A stretch of DNA of 11,950 nt from Chloroflexota bacterium (GTDB taxonomy: Bacteria > Chloroflexota > Dehalococcoidia > Lucifugimonadales > Lucifugimonadaceae): contig JAURLM010000314.1 in the NCBI GenBank assembly GCA_030831265.1, positions 1-11,950 on the forward strand, in the 5' to 3' direction. The position numbers and the translations under genes were made by a program. Each line of letters opens with the position of its first letter. The first letter of the stretch is position 1. Below are positions 6,323 through 11,950 of this stretch, piece by piece. The notes beneath the pieces are model-generated. The model saw only the letters and a program-made list of their open reading frames with translations, made no database searches and was not told the origin of the DNA.

Positions 6323-7468
6323 TTGAAAATCACAAAGATCAACCCGTGGCTGGTCAAGGTTCCAGGCACTTTCTGGGGAGAGTTTTTCTTCATTGAAGTG
6401 ACAACGGATGAAGGCATTACCGGCTGGGGTGAGATAACAACCACGACACCCATGGCCAACCGCGCTGTCGCGGGCATCATCAACCGGTTGAATGACCTGC
6501 TGGTCGGTGACGACGCCACCCAGATCGAACGGATTTGGAACAAGATATTCCGAGCGTTCACCTACATGGGAAGCCGCGGTGCGGCAACGCATGTGACCAG
6601 CGGTATCGACATCGCTCTCTGGGACATACGCGGCAAGATGCTGGGGCTACCAATCTACGAATTGTTGGGTGGCAAAGTGCGTGATGATGTGCTGCTCTAC
6701 ACCCACCCGAGCCAGAAGGGATGGGACCGCAAGGAACGCATCGAAGAAGAGGTTCGAAAAATCGTCGATTCAGGGCACACGGCCATGAAGTTCGACCCGT
6801 TCCCTCACCTTGAGGCTAATGACACGAGCAATGCCGGTTACCTTGACGGCAAGATGAGCCGTAAAGGTGAAAAGATTGCAGCGGAGATTACCGCTGCCGC
6901 TCGCGAGTTTGCCGGCCCGGAGATGGAGATCCTCATCGACGCCCACGGCCGCTTCAACGTTCCGACAGCGATTCGCCTGTGCAACACGCTGGAAGATGCC
7001 GGGCAGGTTGACTGGTTCGAAGAGCCGGTCCCGGTCGAAAGCTACCACGCGCTTAACCAGGTCCGAGAAAAAGTGAACGTGCCGATTACCGTCGGTGAGC
7101 GCCTTCACACACGTTGGGAGTTCGTACCTGTCTTTGAGAAAGAGTTGGCCGACTACATAATGCCGGATGTTACGTGGACCGGTGGAATTTCGGAACTGAA
7201 GAAGATTTCGACGATGGCCGAGGCCTATTACATTCCGGTTTCGCCACATGATGCCAGCGGCCCAATCAATGTGCTGGCGGGTTCACATGTGATGCTGACA
7301 GTGCCGAATTTTTACCGGCTGGAAACGGCGAATGCAGACCTCAGCAACTACAACCAGTTCATCCAGACCCCGCTGGACAATACCAACGGCGCACTTCATG
7401 TCCCGGACAAGCCCGGCCTGGGTATAGAGATGAACATGGAGTACCTCGTTGCGAACCGCATCGAGTAG
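6323..7468 (+). CDS. Enolase-superfamily protein, mandelate racemase/muconate lactonizing family (sugar-acid dehydratase-like)
   Basis: This 381-residue protein has the full layout of the mandelate racemase/galactonate dehydratase branch: an alpha+beta capping domain (about 1-115) and a (beta/alpha)7-beta barrel. Such enzymes abstract the proton next to a carboxylate and bind Mg2+ in the cytoplasm. Seen: the 20s loop near 13-26, Lys156 in AMKFDPF at the second barrel strand, and the metal-ligand series LIDAHGR (Asp206), WFEEPVP (Glu233 or Glu234) and VGERLH (Glu259). Then come IMPDV (Asp282) and SPHDASGP (His309), the expected Asp-His dyad, and RLE (Glu334) near the end. His208, two residues after the first metal ligand, matches the general-acid histidine of galactonate dehydratase-type enzymes, so acid-sugar dehydration is a reasonable guess. 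The TTG start at 6323 has AGGAGA five bases before it. It is convergent with the methyltransferase gene, nine bases apart. The actual substrate is unknown. Confidence 0.92.
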   Translation: MKITKINPWLVKVPGTFWGEFFFIEVTTDEGITGWGEITTTTPMANRAVAGIINRLNDLLVGDDATQIERIWNKIFRAFTYMGSRGAATHVTSGIDIALWDIRGKMLGLPIYELLGGKVRDDVLLYTHPSQKGWDRKERIEEEVRKIVDSGHTAMKFDPFPHLEANDTSNAGYLDGKMSRKGEKIAAEITAAAREFAGPEMEILIDAHGRFNVPTAIRLCNTLEDAGQVDWFEEPVPVESYHALNQVREKVNVPITVGERLHTRWEFVPVFEKELADYIMPDVTWTGGISELKKISTMAEAYYIPVSPHDASGPINVLAGSHVMLTVPNFYRLETANADLSNYNQFIQTPLDNTNGALHVPDKPGLGIEMNMEYLVANRIE

Positions 7469-7477
7469 TCGGATCGC

Positions 7478-8704
7478 TCAGGAAATCTTTGTGAACACGG
7501 CAACACTGGCACCACGATAACGTTGGCGCTCAGTGACCGTTATCCCGCGTATTCCATCCAACACCTTGAGCATACGCGTCACCGGAGTGGACTCCCCGGC
7601 GACCATCGCAACGCCATCGCGGACGAGCCGCGCTGCAATCTCGGTGATACCGAGTTCTAGCGCGGCATTGGGTTCATCGCCACGCAACGTTCCTGCTACC
7701 AGGTCAACCGGACCGTCACCTGCCGGCAACCATGAGACATCATGGTGTAGCGTCTCCGTTGGGCAATTAAAGCCATTTGCGGACAAGTTTTTCTGTGTCG
7801 AACGGAGTGCCAGCAGGTCGCGATCATTCAGTTCAATCTGTTTCGCCATGCGTGCTGCAAGAATTGCCAGTGGGATGTAGCCGTGGGTGATGTTGAACGT
7901 GGCTACCGTACGGAATTTCCGCTTCCGTACAACGTACAGTTGCTCCAGTAGCAAACGCGTCGCATAGCTGATCTTTTCAAATTCAGGCACTCCCCGGTTC
8001 GTCTGGAGTGTGTACAGCCGATCACCAACTTCGAAATCCACCGAGCCTCGTGTGTAGATGCCAGCATCGACCGAATCCGGCAGATCAGGTTCAGTCGTTG
8101 ATTGAGGCTCGATCAACGGGCGAAAGCCGTAAACGCTGTGCCGAGGGCCATGTTCCGTGTGAACCAGCGTCGCCCCGCTCTCACGCAACGTAGTCTCGAT
8201 AAATTCTCGCAACGGCGTCACACCAACCACCCATACCTGCCCATCAGGCATCATGTGGGCACTAGCATAAACCAGCATGTGCCGCAGAACACTCTCTCCA
8301 GCCTTCCCGGGCAAGTTGGAAATGACCAGGTCATATACGGGCCCCACCGGCACATCGTCATATCCGAGACTGGCAAAAGCATTCAGCCCTGAAAGTCCGT
8401 TCAGTCCGATGTTTCTCTGAGCAAATGCAACAGCCAGGGCGTCACGGTCTACCATGTCGGCACTTGCTGCAATCCCGGATTCAACCAGTGACGCGCCAAT
8501 AACACCGTAACCGCAGCCCACATCCAGTGCTTTCTCGAATTTCCGGCCAGCGTGTGCGGCGAACATACGCAACAACAGGTTCGTGCCGGGGTCAATAGTG
8601 TTCGAACTGAACAGGTTTTGCGATGTGGCAAATTTCAGGTCAACGCCAGGACGGCGTCGATCGACGATCTTGTGGACATAGGTATCGATCAACTCGTTAT
8701 TCAT
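7478..8704 (-). CDS. Two-domain class I SAM methyltransferase, MTS (RsmC/RlmG/PrmC-like) type
   Basis: This protein of about 408 residues consists of two tandem methyltransferase-like domains. The N-terminal one (about 25-190) has a good motif I, DVGCGYGVIG at 61-70, an acidic VDRDAL segment, and YDLVISNLPG at 114-123 in place of the NPPY/NPPF motif of base or glutamine N-methyltransferases. The C-terminal one (about 212-405) repeats the order of elements but has lost the key ones: motif I reads FNITHGYIPLA near 250-260, the acidic strand is IELNDRDLLAL, and the NPPF position reads VDLVAGTLRG near 303-312. The family methylates rRNA or protein, but the target here cannot be told. The frame is open eight codons further to a TTG at 8728. 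I prefer the ATG at 8704, which begins MNNELIDTYV. A TGTAAT -10-like box (8745-8750) lies upstream, with no clear -35. The gene lies just past the DUF362 terminator, so it is probably transcribed separately. Confidence 0.83.
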   Translation of the reverse strand: MNNELIDTYVHKIVDRRRPGVDLKFATSQNLFSSNTIDPGTNLLLRMFAAHAGRKFEKALDVGCGYGVIGASLVESGIAASADMVDRDALAVAFAQRNIGLNGLSGLNAFASLGYDDVPVGPVYDLVISNLPGKAGESVLRHMLVYASAHMMPDGQVWVVGVTPLREFIETTLRESGATLVHTEHGPRHSVYGFRPLIEPQSTTEPDLPDSVDAGIYTRGSVDFEVGDRLYTLQTNRGVPEFEKISYATRLLLEQLYVVRKRKFRTVATFNITHGYIPLAILAARMAKQIELNDRDLLALRSTQKNLSANGFNCPTETLHHDVSWLPAGDGPVDLVAGTLRGDEPNAALELGITEIAARLVRDGVAMVAGESTPVTRMLKVLDGIRGITVTERQRYRGASVAVFTKIS

Positions 8705-8763
8705 ATGTGGACATGTTCTCACTGCCAATGCTGCTCGCGCGCTGATTACAAGGGATTTTCAGG

Positions 8764-8800
8764 ACAAAAACATGACCCCCGGCTGAATCACCAGGGGTCA
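8764..8800 (-). terminator. Intrinsic terminator of the DUF362 gene
   Basis: On the minus strand TGACCCCTGG (8800-8791) pairs with CCGGGGGTCA (8782-8773), ten pairs with one G-T, around an eight-base loop. The 3' arm is followed by TG and then five T residues (8770-8766). It lies 38-65 bases beyond the stop of the DUF362 gene and upstream of the methyltransferase gene, exactly where a transcript end is expected. This is the clearest terminator in the window. Confidence 0.8.
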
Positions 8801-8837
8801 CGCTTCATGTATTAACTATTTCGGCAAGTGTCGGGAG

Positions 8838-9983
8838 CTAATAACTCTCGAACAACTTGCCCCACGGTGTCTTCATCGCCTCACGCACACGCTTTCGGCC
8901 GACAAACCGCAGCCAGAAGTCGTTGTGATATGCATTTGAGGCCCAGATTGCCCATGGCACCAGCGGAGAACGGAGCAGAACGCCTTCAAGTGGCTTCAAC
9001 GGTCCCCAGTAGATCATCTTTTGACCGCGTGAGGCGAACGTGTTTTCGCTAGCAGCGAAGTTCCAGTTCACGTTGGCAATATCATCGCCCACAAACTCAA
9101 TTTCGCGAGGATCGCCAATACCCAGCCCCATCTCATGAGCCAACCGAATCTTGGTCAGCTTCATAGGGTCAAAGCCCATCAACTTCGCTGCCACAGCGTC
9201 AATCGCCACCTGGTCAGCACTGGCAAGAATGATGTTCTTCTGGTGGATACGCATCGCCCGCGGGCCGGGGCCATCTCCGGCGAAGGTTCCGTCCATCACT
9301 GCGAACAGGCCAGAGTGAATCTCCTTCTGGATTTGCAGCAGGTCAACCAGCGTTTCGTGGATACTAGCGTGCGTCCAATGCCGATATCGGTGTAGCAGAC
9401 CACCAAAGGCGTTCTTCATCGCACCGGTCATCGTCGTGAAAACATGCGTCTTGACGGTTGGGAGATGAACGATGTTCGTGCCAATCAGCGGCTCCGGGAC
9501 GAACAGCCCATCCTTGTAGATATCGTTGAGCACAAGCATCTTCGCCGTCGGCTCGTAGCGAACCCACTTAACCGGCGGCATGTCCAGGACAACGTGTTTC
9601 AGCCCAAGCCGGTCTTCTACGACGCCCTGTTTGTTTCTGGCACGGCCTTCGATGGGGTCAACGACGACCGTGCCATTGTGGGCAGCGGTGATATCTGTGA
9701 AACCGTTGGCCTGCATCTTCTTCGCGACACCTTCAATCTGCCACGGAGCGGATGAGCAGCCGGGGTAATAGTGCTGCCATGAGATATTGACCTTCAGCAT
9801 GTTCTGTCGGCCGGGAACCAGCGCAGAGTCGATATCGGCAAGGTCCAGCAGCCGGGCGTAATCGTCGATCACCGTTTCCGGTGTCGTGTAAAGCACCGCC
9901 ACTTTGCCCAGCTTTGGTTCAGCATGAGGAATATCCGGTTGGCGGAGTATGCGGTCAGACTCGGTAATCTGCATGGAAGTCAT
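8838..9983 (-). CDS. DUF362 domain protein
   Basis: This 381-residue protein carries a DUF362 domain, a family often fused to or found with iron-sulfur ferredoxin domains and of uncertain biochemical role. Seen: LKVNISW at about 63-69 and the HLPTVKTHVFTTMTGAMKN block at about 173-191, the most typical DUF362 feature. VMDGTFAGDGPGP follows at about 229-241, and DQVAIDAVAAKLMGFDP at about 257-273. There is only one cysteine (about residue 76), so no 4Fe-4S ferredoxin module is present in this copy. A C-terminal extension after about 300 is rich in Trp and aromatic residues with a hydrophobic patch (LVPWAIWASNAY), which might touch a membrane. The ATG at 9983 is chosen as first in frame; another ATG lies three codons further in, and neither has a clear ribosome binding site. 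It diverges from the amidohydrolase gene over a spacer of about 130 bases, and ends at a strong terminator. Confidence 0.85.
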   Translation of the reverse strand: MTSMQITESDRILRQPDIPHAEPKLGKVAVLYTTPETVIDDYARLLDLADIDSALVPGRQNMLKVNISWQHYYPGCSSAPWQIEGVAKKMQANGFTDITAAHNGTVVVDPIEGRARNKQGVVEDRLGLKHVVLDMPPVKWVRYEPTAKMLVLNDIYKDGLFVPEPLIGTNIVHLPTVKTHVFTTMTGAMKNAFGGLLHRYRHWTHASIHETLVDLLQIQKEIHSGLFAVMDGTFAGDGPGPRAMRIHQKNIILASADQVAIDAVAAKLMGFDPMKLTKIRLAHEMGLGIGDPREIEFVGDDIANVNWNFAASENTFASRGQKMIYWGPLKPLEGVLLRSPLVPWAIWASNAYHNDFWLRFVGRKRVREAMKTPWGKLFESY

Positions 9984-10116
9984 GATGTGCGGAAAAGGTG
10001 GCCTTACTGATTAAACGTCATTTGTCTTTCGAGTATAACGATGGGACATGAAACAATTAGCGGTATAAACCTGAGTACTTTCGCCACATTCGGGCCTGAT
10101 GTCCTTACGAATTAAC

Positions 10117-10959
10117 ATGATCGTCGATAGCCATACGCACATTCTCCCTGGCGAGTTTCGTACTGACCGTGAACGAATACTCTCCCGTGACGCCACTTTC
10201 AAAGCGCTGTTCAGCTCCGAAAAAGCACAAACTGCATCTGCGGATGACCTGCTCACTGAGATGACGCGCTGCGGCGTCGACGTATCAGTCGTAGCAGGTT
10301 ACGGCTGGACTGACCCCGCTACTGCACAGTTGTCGAACAATTACCTGCTGCACAGCGCCAAGGCCAATCCCGGAAAGCTGATCCCGCTATGCAGTGCAAA
10401 CCCGGTCTGGGGCAAGGCTGCCATAACCGAGATCGAACGATGCGCGGCGGAGGGTGCGCGGGGAATCGGCGAATTGCACCCGGACACCCAGAATTTTCTC
10501 AACCTGGATTTTGGCAGCCTCGCACCGTTCTTCGACGCAGCTCGGTCACTCGGATTGCCGGTGCTGATGCACACATCGGAACCGGTAGGTCACAGCTATC
10601 CGGGAAAGGGAACTGTCACACCGGAATACTCTCTTGCGCTCGCAAAGGCATTTCCTGCGAACACATTTGTATTCGCTCACTTTGGAGGCGGGCTACCGTT
10701 TTATGCGCTGATGCCCGAAGTCCGACGTGAACTGGCGAACGCCTATTTCGATTCAGCGGCATCACCGTTCCTGTATCGACCAGAAGTGTTCTCAGCAGCA
10801 GGAGTCACAGCAGGATATGACCGAATCCTGTTCGCAAGTGATTTTCCGCTAATTGGTCAGCGACGGTCGCTTAATGAGCTTGGGTCCGCAAGCATTGCGG
10901 AGAACAACCGAAGACAGATTCTTGCGACGAACGCAGAGAAGCTCTGGAAAATCAGCTAA
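10117..10959 (+). CDS. Metal-dependent amidohydrolase family protein (amidohydrolase 2 type)
   Basis: This TIM-barrel metalloenzyme of about 280 residues hydrolyses C-N or C-O bonds or decarboxylates ring or chain acids; the exact reaction is not readable. Seen: the N-terminal metal motif DSHTHI (His6, His8), GELHPD with Glu119 and His121 at mid-barrel, VLMHTSEP with His152, FVFAHFGGG with His178, and FASDFPL with the catalytic-type Asp232. All the usual metal and acid/base positions are present. I start at ATG 10117, which puts the first barrel strand at the N-terminus as in relatives. An in-frame ATG at 10099 would add six residues (MSLRIN), and neither has a clear ribosome binding site. 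The upstream spacer has TATAAC (10034-10039) and TATAAA (10064-10069) as possible -10 boxes, but no convincing -35. It is divergent from DUF362; shared function is only suggested by position. Confidence 0.87.
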   Translation: MIVDSHTHILPGEFRTDRERILSRDATFKALFSSEKAQTASADDLLTEMTRCGVDVSVVAGYGWTDPATAQLSNNYLLHSAKANPGKLIPLCSANPVWGKAAITEIERCAAEGARGIGELHPDTQNFLNLDFGSLAPFFDAARSLGLPVLMHTSEPVGHSYPGKGTVTPEYSLALAKAFPANTFVFAHFGGGLPFYALMPEVRRELANAYFDSAASPFLYRPEVFSAAGVTAGYDRILFASDFPLIGQRRSLNELGSASIAENNRRQILATNAEKLWKIS

Positions 10960-10992
10960 CTGGACTTTAGTCCTATAAACGCACATGTCCAG
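10960..10992 (+). other. Competing short inverted repeats after the amidohydrolase gene
   Basis: CTGGAC (10960-10965) can pair with GTCCAG (10987-10992), six pairs. The inner GGAC (10962-10965) can instead pair with the nearer GTCC (10970-10973) through a TTTA loop. The two pairings exclude each other. It begins immediately after the stop codon. No T-run follows. Confidence 0.35.
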
Positions 10993-11042
10993 CGGATAGT
11001 GTGCATCTTGTGCTGGCCGGTATCGTCCGAAGTACTTACCCC

Positions 11043-11072
11043 GCATCACATTGCTGAAACAGCAACGGGTGC
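11043..11072 (+). other. Stem-loop upstream of the candidate microprotein
   Basis: TTGCTG (11051-11056) pairs perfectly with CAGCAA (11060-11065) through an AAA loop. Flanking GCATC (11043-11047) pairs with GGTGC (11068-11072), with one G-T. It ends 25 bases before the possible ATG at 11098, so it would lie in the 5' leader of that reading frame. Confidence 0.42.
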
Positions 11073-11097
11073 ATACCAACCTCCCAGGGAATCAATC

Positions 11098-11175
11098 ATG
11101 ATTTCGACGGTTATCAGTACTTCATCTTTCGTCGGAATGACTGTGTTGGCTGTTCTATACGCTGTCTTTTACTAG
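11098..11175 (+). CDS. Candidate hydrophobic microprotein (25 aa), single membrane helix
   Basis: A 25-codon reading frame starts with ATG seven bases after AGGGA. It encodes MISTVISTSS, then a hydrophobic run FVGMTVLAVLYAVFY that could be a short membrane-spanning helix, and stops at TAG. It has no charged residue at all. I do not recognise a family; single-helix subunits such as KdpF are similar in size but show no shared motif. The main support is the ribosome binding site, the hydrophobic composition and a stem-loop upstream. A frame of this length can easily arise by chance, so this is a weak call. The stop codon lies inside the left arm of another hairpin (11172-11194). Confidence 0.3.
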   Translation: MISTVISTSSFVGMTVLAVLYAVFY

Positions 11176-11194
11176 GGATTTACCGGTTCCCTAG
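11172..11194 (+). repeat. Inverted repeat overlapping the stop of the candidate microprotein
   Basis: CTAGGGA (11172-11178) and TCCCTAG (11188-11194) are perfect seven-base inverted copies around a nine-base loop that itself contains ACCGGT. No T-run follows on either strand in the right place, so it is not a standard terminator. It could be a weak RNA hairpin or a protein-binding site. Confidence 0.4.
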
Positions 11195-11518
11195 GCCGAA
11201 CGCTCGCACCCTGCGCCCATTTTGCCGATGCATACGCAGCTTTGAAGCGATTGCACCGGTCAAACCCGCGGAGAGAACGGCGAGATTTTTCCAGCAAGCC
11301 CAACTATGTCCGGCACCTGATAATCCCAAAACCTGCTTCAACGATATTGGGTTCGTTGACTCATTGCATCGGAATCCTCTAAATCGGACGCCGTTCCGCA
11401 ACTTGACCGCTGTTGGGCAACCGCTTCCAAAACTTTTGCATTACGGCGTAAGATGACGCAGCGCGCACAGGTTCGTACACGGATTCCGGTCAGTGGCCAA
11501 TTCGGAGGGCCAGCAAAC
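11176..11518. other. Gene-poor stretch upstream of the PhyH-like gene
   Basis: I see no supported gene here. The minus-strand open frames over this stretch have no recognisable domain, and the plus-strand frame is interrupted. Small symmetric sites are present: GCTT/AAGC around a two-base loop near 11239-11248, and TTACG-G-CGTAA at 11441-11451. The latter could be an operator for the downstream gene. TTGACC at 11402-11407 resembles a -35 box but has no good -10 at the right distance. Confidence 0.4.
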
Positions 11519-11950
11519 ATGCCAGCACTAACTCCTGAACAGAAGGAACACCTCAGCGAATTTGGATTTCTTGCTATTGATCAACTGATCGACCCAGAAG
11601 AGGTCATCGATCCGGTTATCAACGAATATGCAGGAGTTCTCGACTCACTCGCGGAAAAGCTCTTCTCCGAAGGGGTTATCTCATCAACTTACAGCGAATT
11701 GGAGTTTGGCGAGCGCGTCACGCGCATCTACGAAGACAGTGGCGAGGTCTACAACGGGTATTTTGACTTTTCGTTGCCACAAGATGGGATCAAGGCGGAC
11801 ACACCCTTCTGGGCAGGACCGGCCGTGTTCAATGCGCTCACAGCCCCAAGCCTGCTGGATGCAGTTGAGTCGGTTATAGGCCCTGAAATCTATTCAAACC
11901 CGGTGCAACACGTTCGTATAAAAGTCCCGCACTCCCGTGCGCCGCGTGAC
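11519..11950 (+). CDS. Phytanoyl-CoA dioxygenase (PhyH) family protein, 5' part only
   Basis: The first 144 codons of a gene run in frame off the end of the window. The start ATG at 11519 has GGAGGG ten bases upstream, the strongest ribosome binding site in the window. The protein begins MPALTPEQKEHLSEFGFLAI, a typical PhyH opening in which a helix is followed by a GF-x-I/V strand. It continues through a likely helical insert, and reaches GPEIYSNPVQHVRIKVP at about 121-137, which matches the strand just before the active site. PhyH enzymes are Fe(II) and 2-oxoglutarate-dependent oxygenases that hydroxylate organic acids, CoA thioesters or other small molecules. The iron-binding HxD motif and the distal His and Arg would lie beyond the window and cannot be checked. 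The substrate is unknown. Confidence 0.82.
   Translation, partial: MPALTPEQKEHLSEFGFLAIDQLIDPEEVIDPVINEYAGVLDSLAEKLFSEGVISSTYSELEFGERVTRIYEDSGEVYNGYFDFSLPQDGIKADTPFWAGPAVFNALTAPSLLDAVESVIGPEIYSNPVQHVRIKVPHSRAPRD

Noticed and set aside
6770..7249. Minus-strand open frame of 159 codons inside the enolase-superfamily gene
   Set aside because: It is antisense to the barrel domain whose metal-ligand motifs are all intact; its product has no recognisable domain.
9444..9755. Plus-strand open frame of 103 codons inside the DUF362 gene
   Set aside because: It is antisense to the conserved DUF362 blocks and has no domain or ribosome binding site.
11176..11382. Open frame continuing in phase after the TAG stop of the candidate microprotein, with a hairpin at the stop, as a possible stop-codon readthrough
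   Set aside because: The downstream 68 codons encode a basic sequence with no recognisable domain, and an open frame of this length is not rare at this base composition. The microprotein itself is uncertain.
11180..11520. Minus-strand open frames of 60-73 codons upstream of the PhyH-like gene
   Set aside because: No domain, no convincing ribosome binding site, and they overlap each other in different frames.

Overview
This window looks like a chromosomal stretch of an uncultivated bacterium of moderately high GC content. The mix of enzymes is an enolase-superfamily sugar-acid dehydratase-like protein, a DUF362 protein, a TIM-barrel amidohydrolase, a phytanoyl-CoA dioxygenase (PhyH), a D-2-hydroxyacid dehydrogenase and a gamma-glutamyltransferase-like protein. 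This mix, with TTG and GTG starts and short gene clusters, recalls marine Chloroflexota such as the SAR202 clade. That placement is an inference from gene content, not from a marker gene. No rRNA, tRNA, IS element, CRISPR array or phage gene is recognisable.

Layout. Bases 1-94 hold nothing I can name. On the minus strand, a gamma-glutamyltransferase-like gene (2687 to 1071) is followed 73 bp later by a beta-hydroxyacid dehydrogenase of the 3-hydroxyisobutyrate type (997 to 95), a likely two-gene transcript. Divergent from it, on the plus strand, is a tight pair, sdpR-like (2902-3207) and sdpI-like (3211-3924). These are an ArsR-type repressor and a six-helix membrane protein related to the Bacillus SdpRI immunity/signalling pair. 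Plus-strand genes continue with a D-2-hydroxyacid dehydrogenase (3969-5045), a 107-residue protein of unknown function (5168-5491), a GNAT acetyltransferase (5537-6136) and an enolase-superfamily dehydratase-like gene (6323-7468). Two strong back-to-back stem-loops (6150-6228) sit between the last two.

Convergent to the dehydratase gene is a two-domain methyltransferase (8704 to 7478, minus). Upstream of it on the same strand is a DUF362 gene (9983 to 8838) that ends at a good intrinsic terminator (8764-8800). Divergent from DUF362 is an amidohydrolase (10117-10959, plus). Then comes a gene-poor stretch (10960-11518) containing several small hairpins and a possible 25-codon hydrophobic microprotein (11098-11175). 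The window closes inside a PhyH-family oxygenase gene that starts at 11519 and runs off the end in frame.

How the genes may work together. Most are single-step enzymes for organic acids (dehydratase, dehydrogenases, 2-oxoglutarate-dependent oxygenase, amidohydrolase) that fit scavenging of diverse small organic compounds; they do not make one obvious pathway. The points most worth a second look are the SdpRI-like pair with no toxin gene beside it, the methyltransferase whose catalytic-looking domain is N-terminal and whose C-terminal domain appears decayed, the tandem intergenic stem-loops, and the possible hydrophobic microprotein. I do not see a clear, complete, previously undescribed system here.
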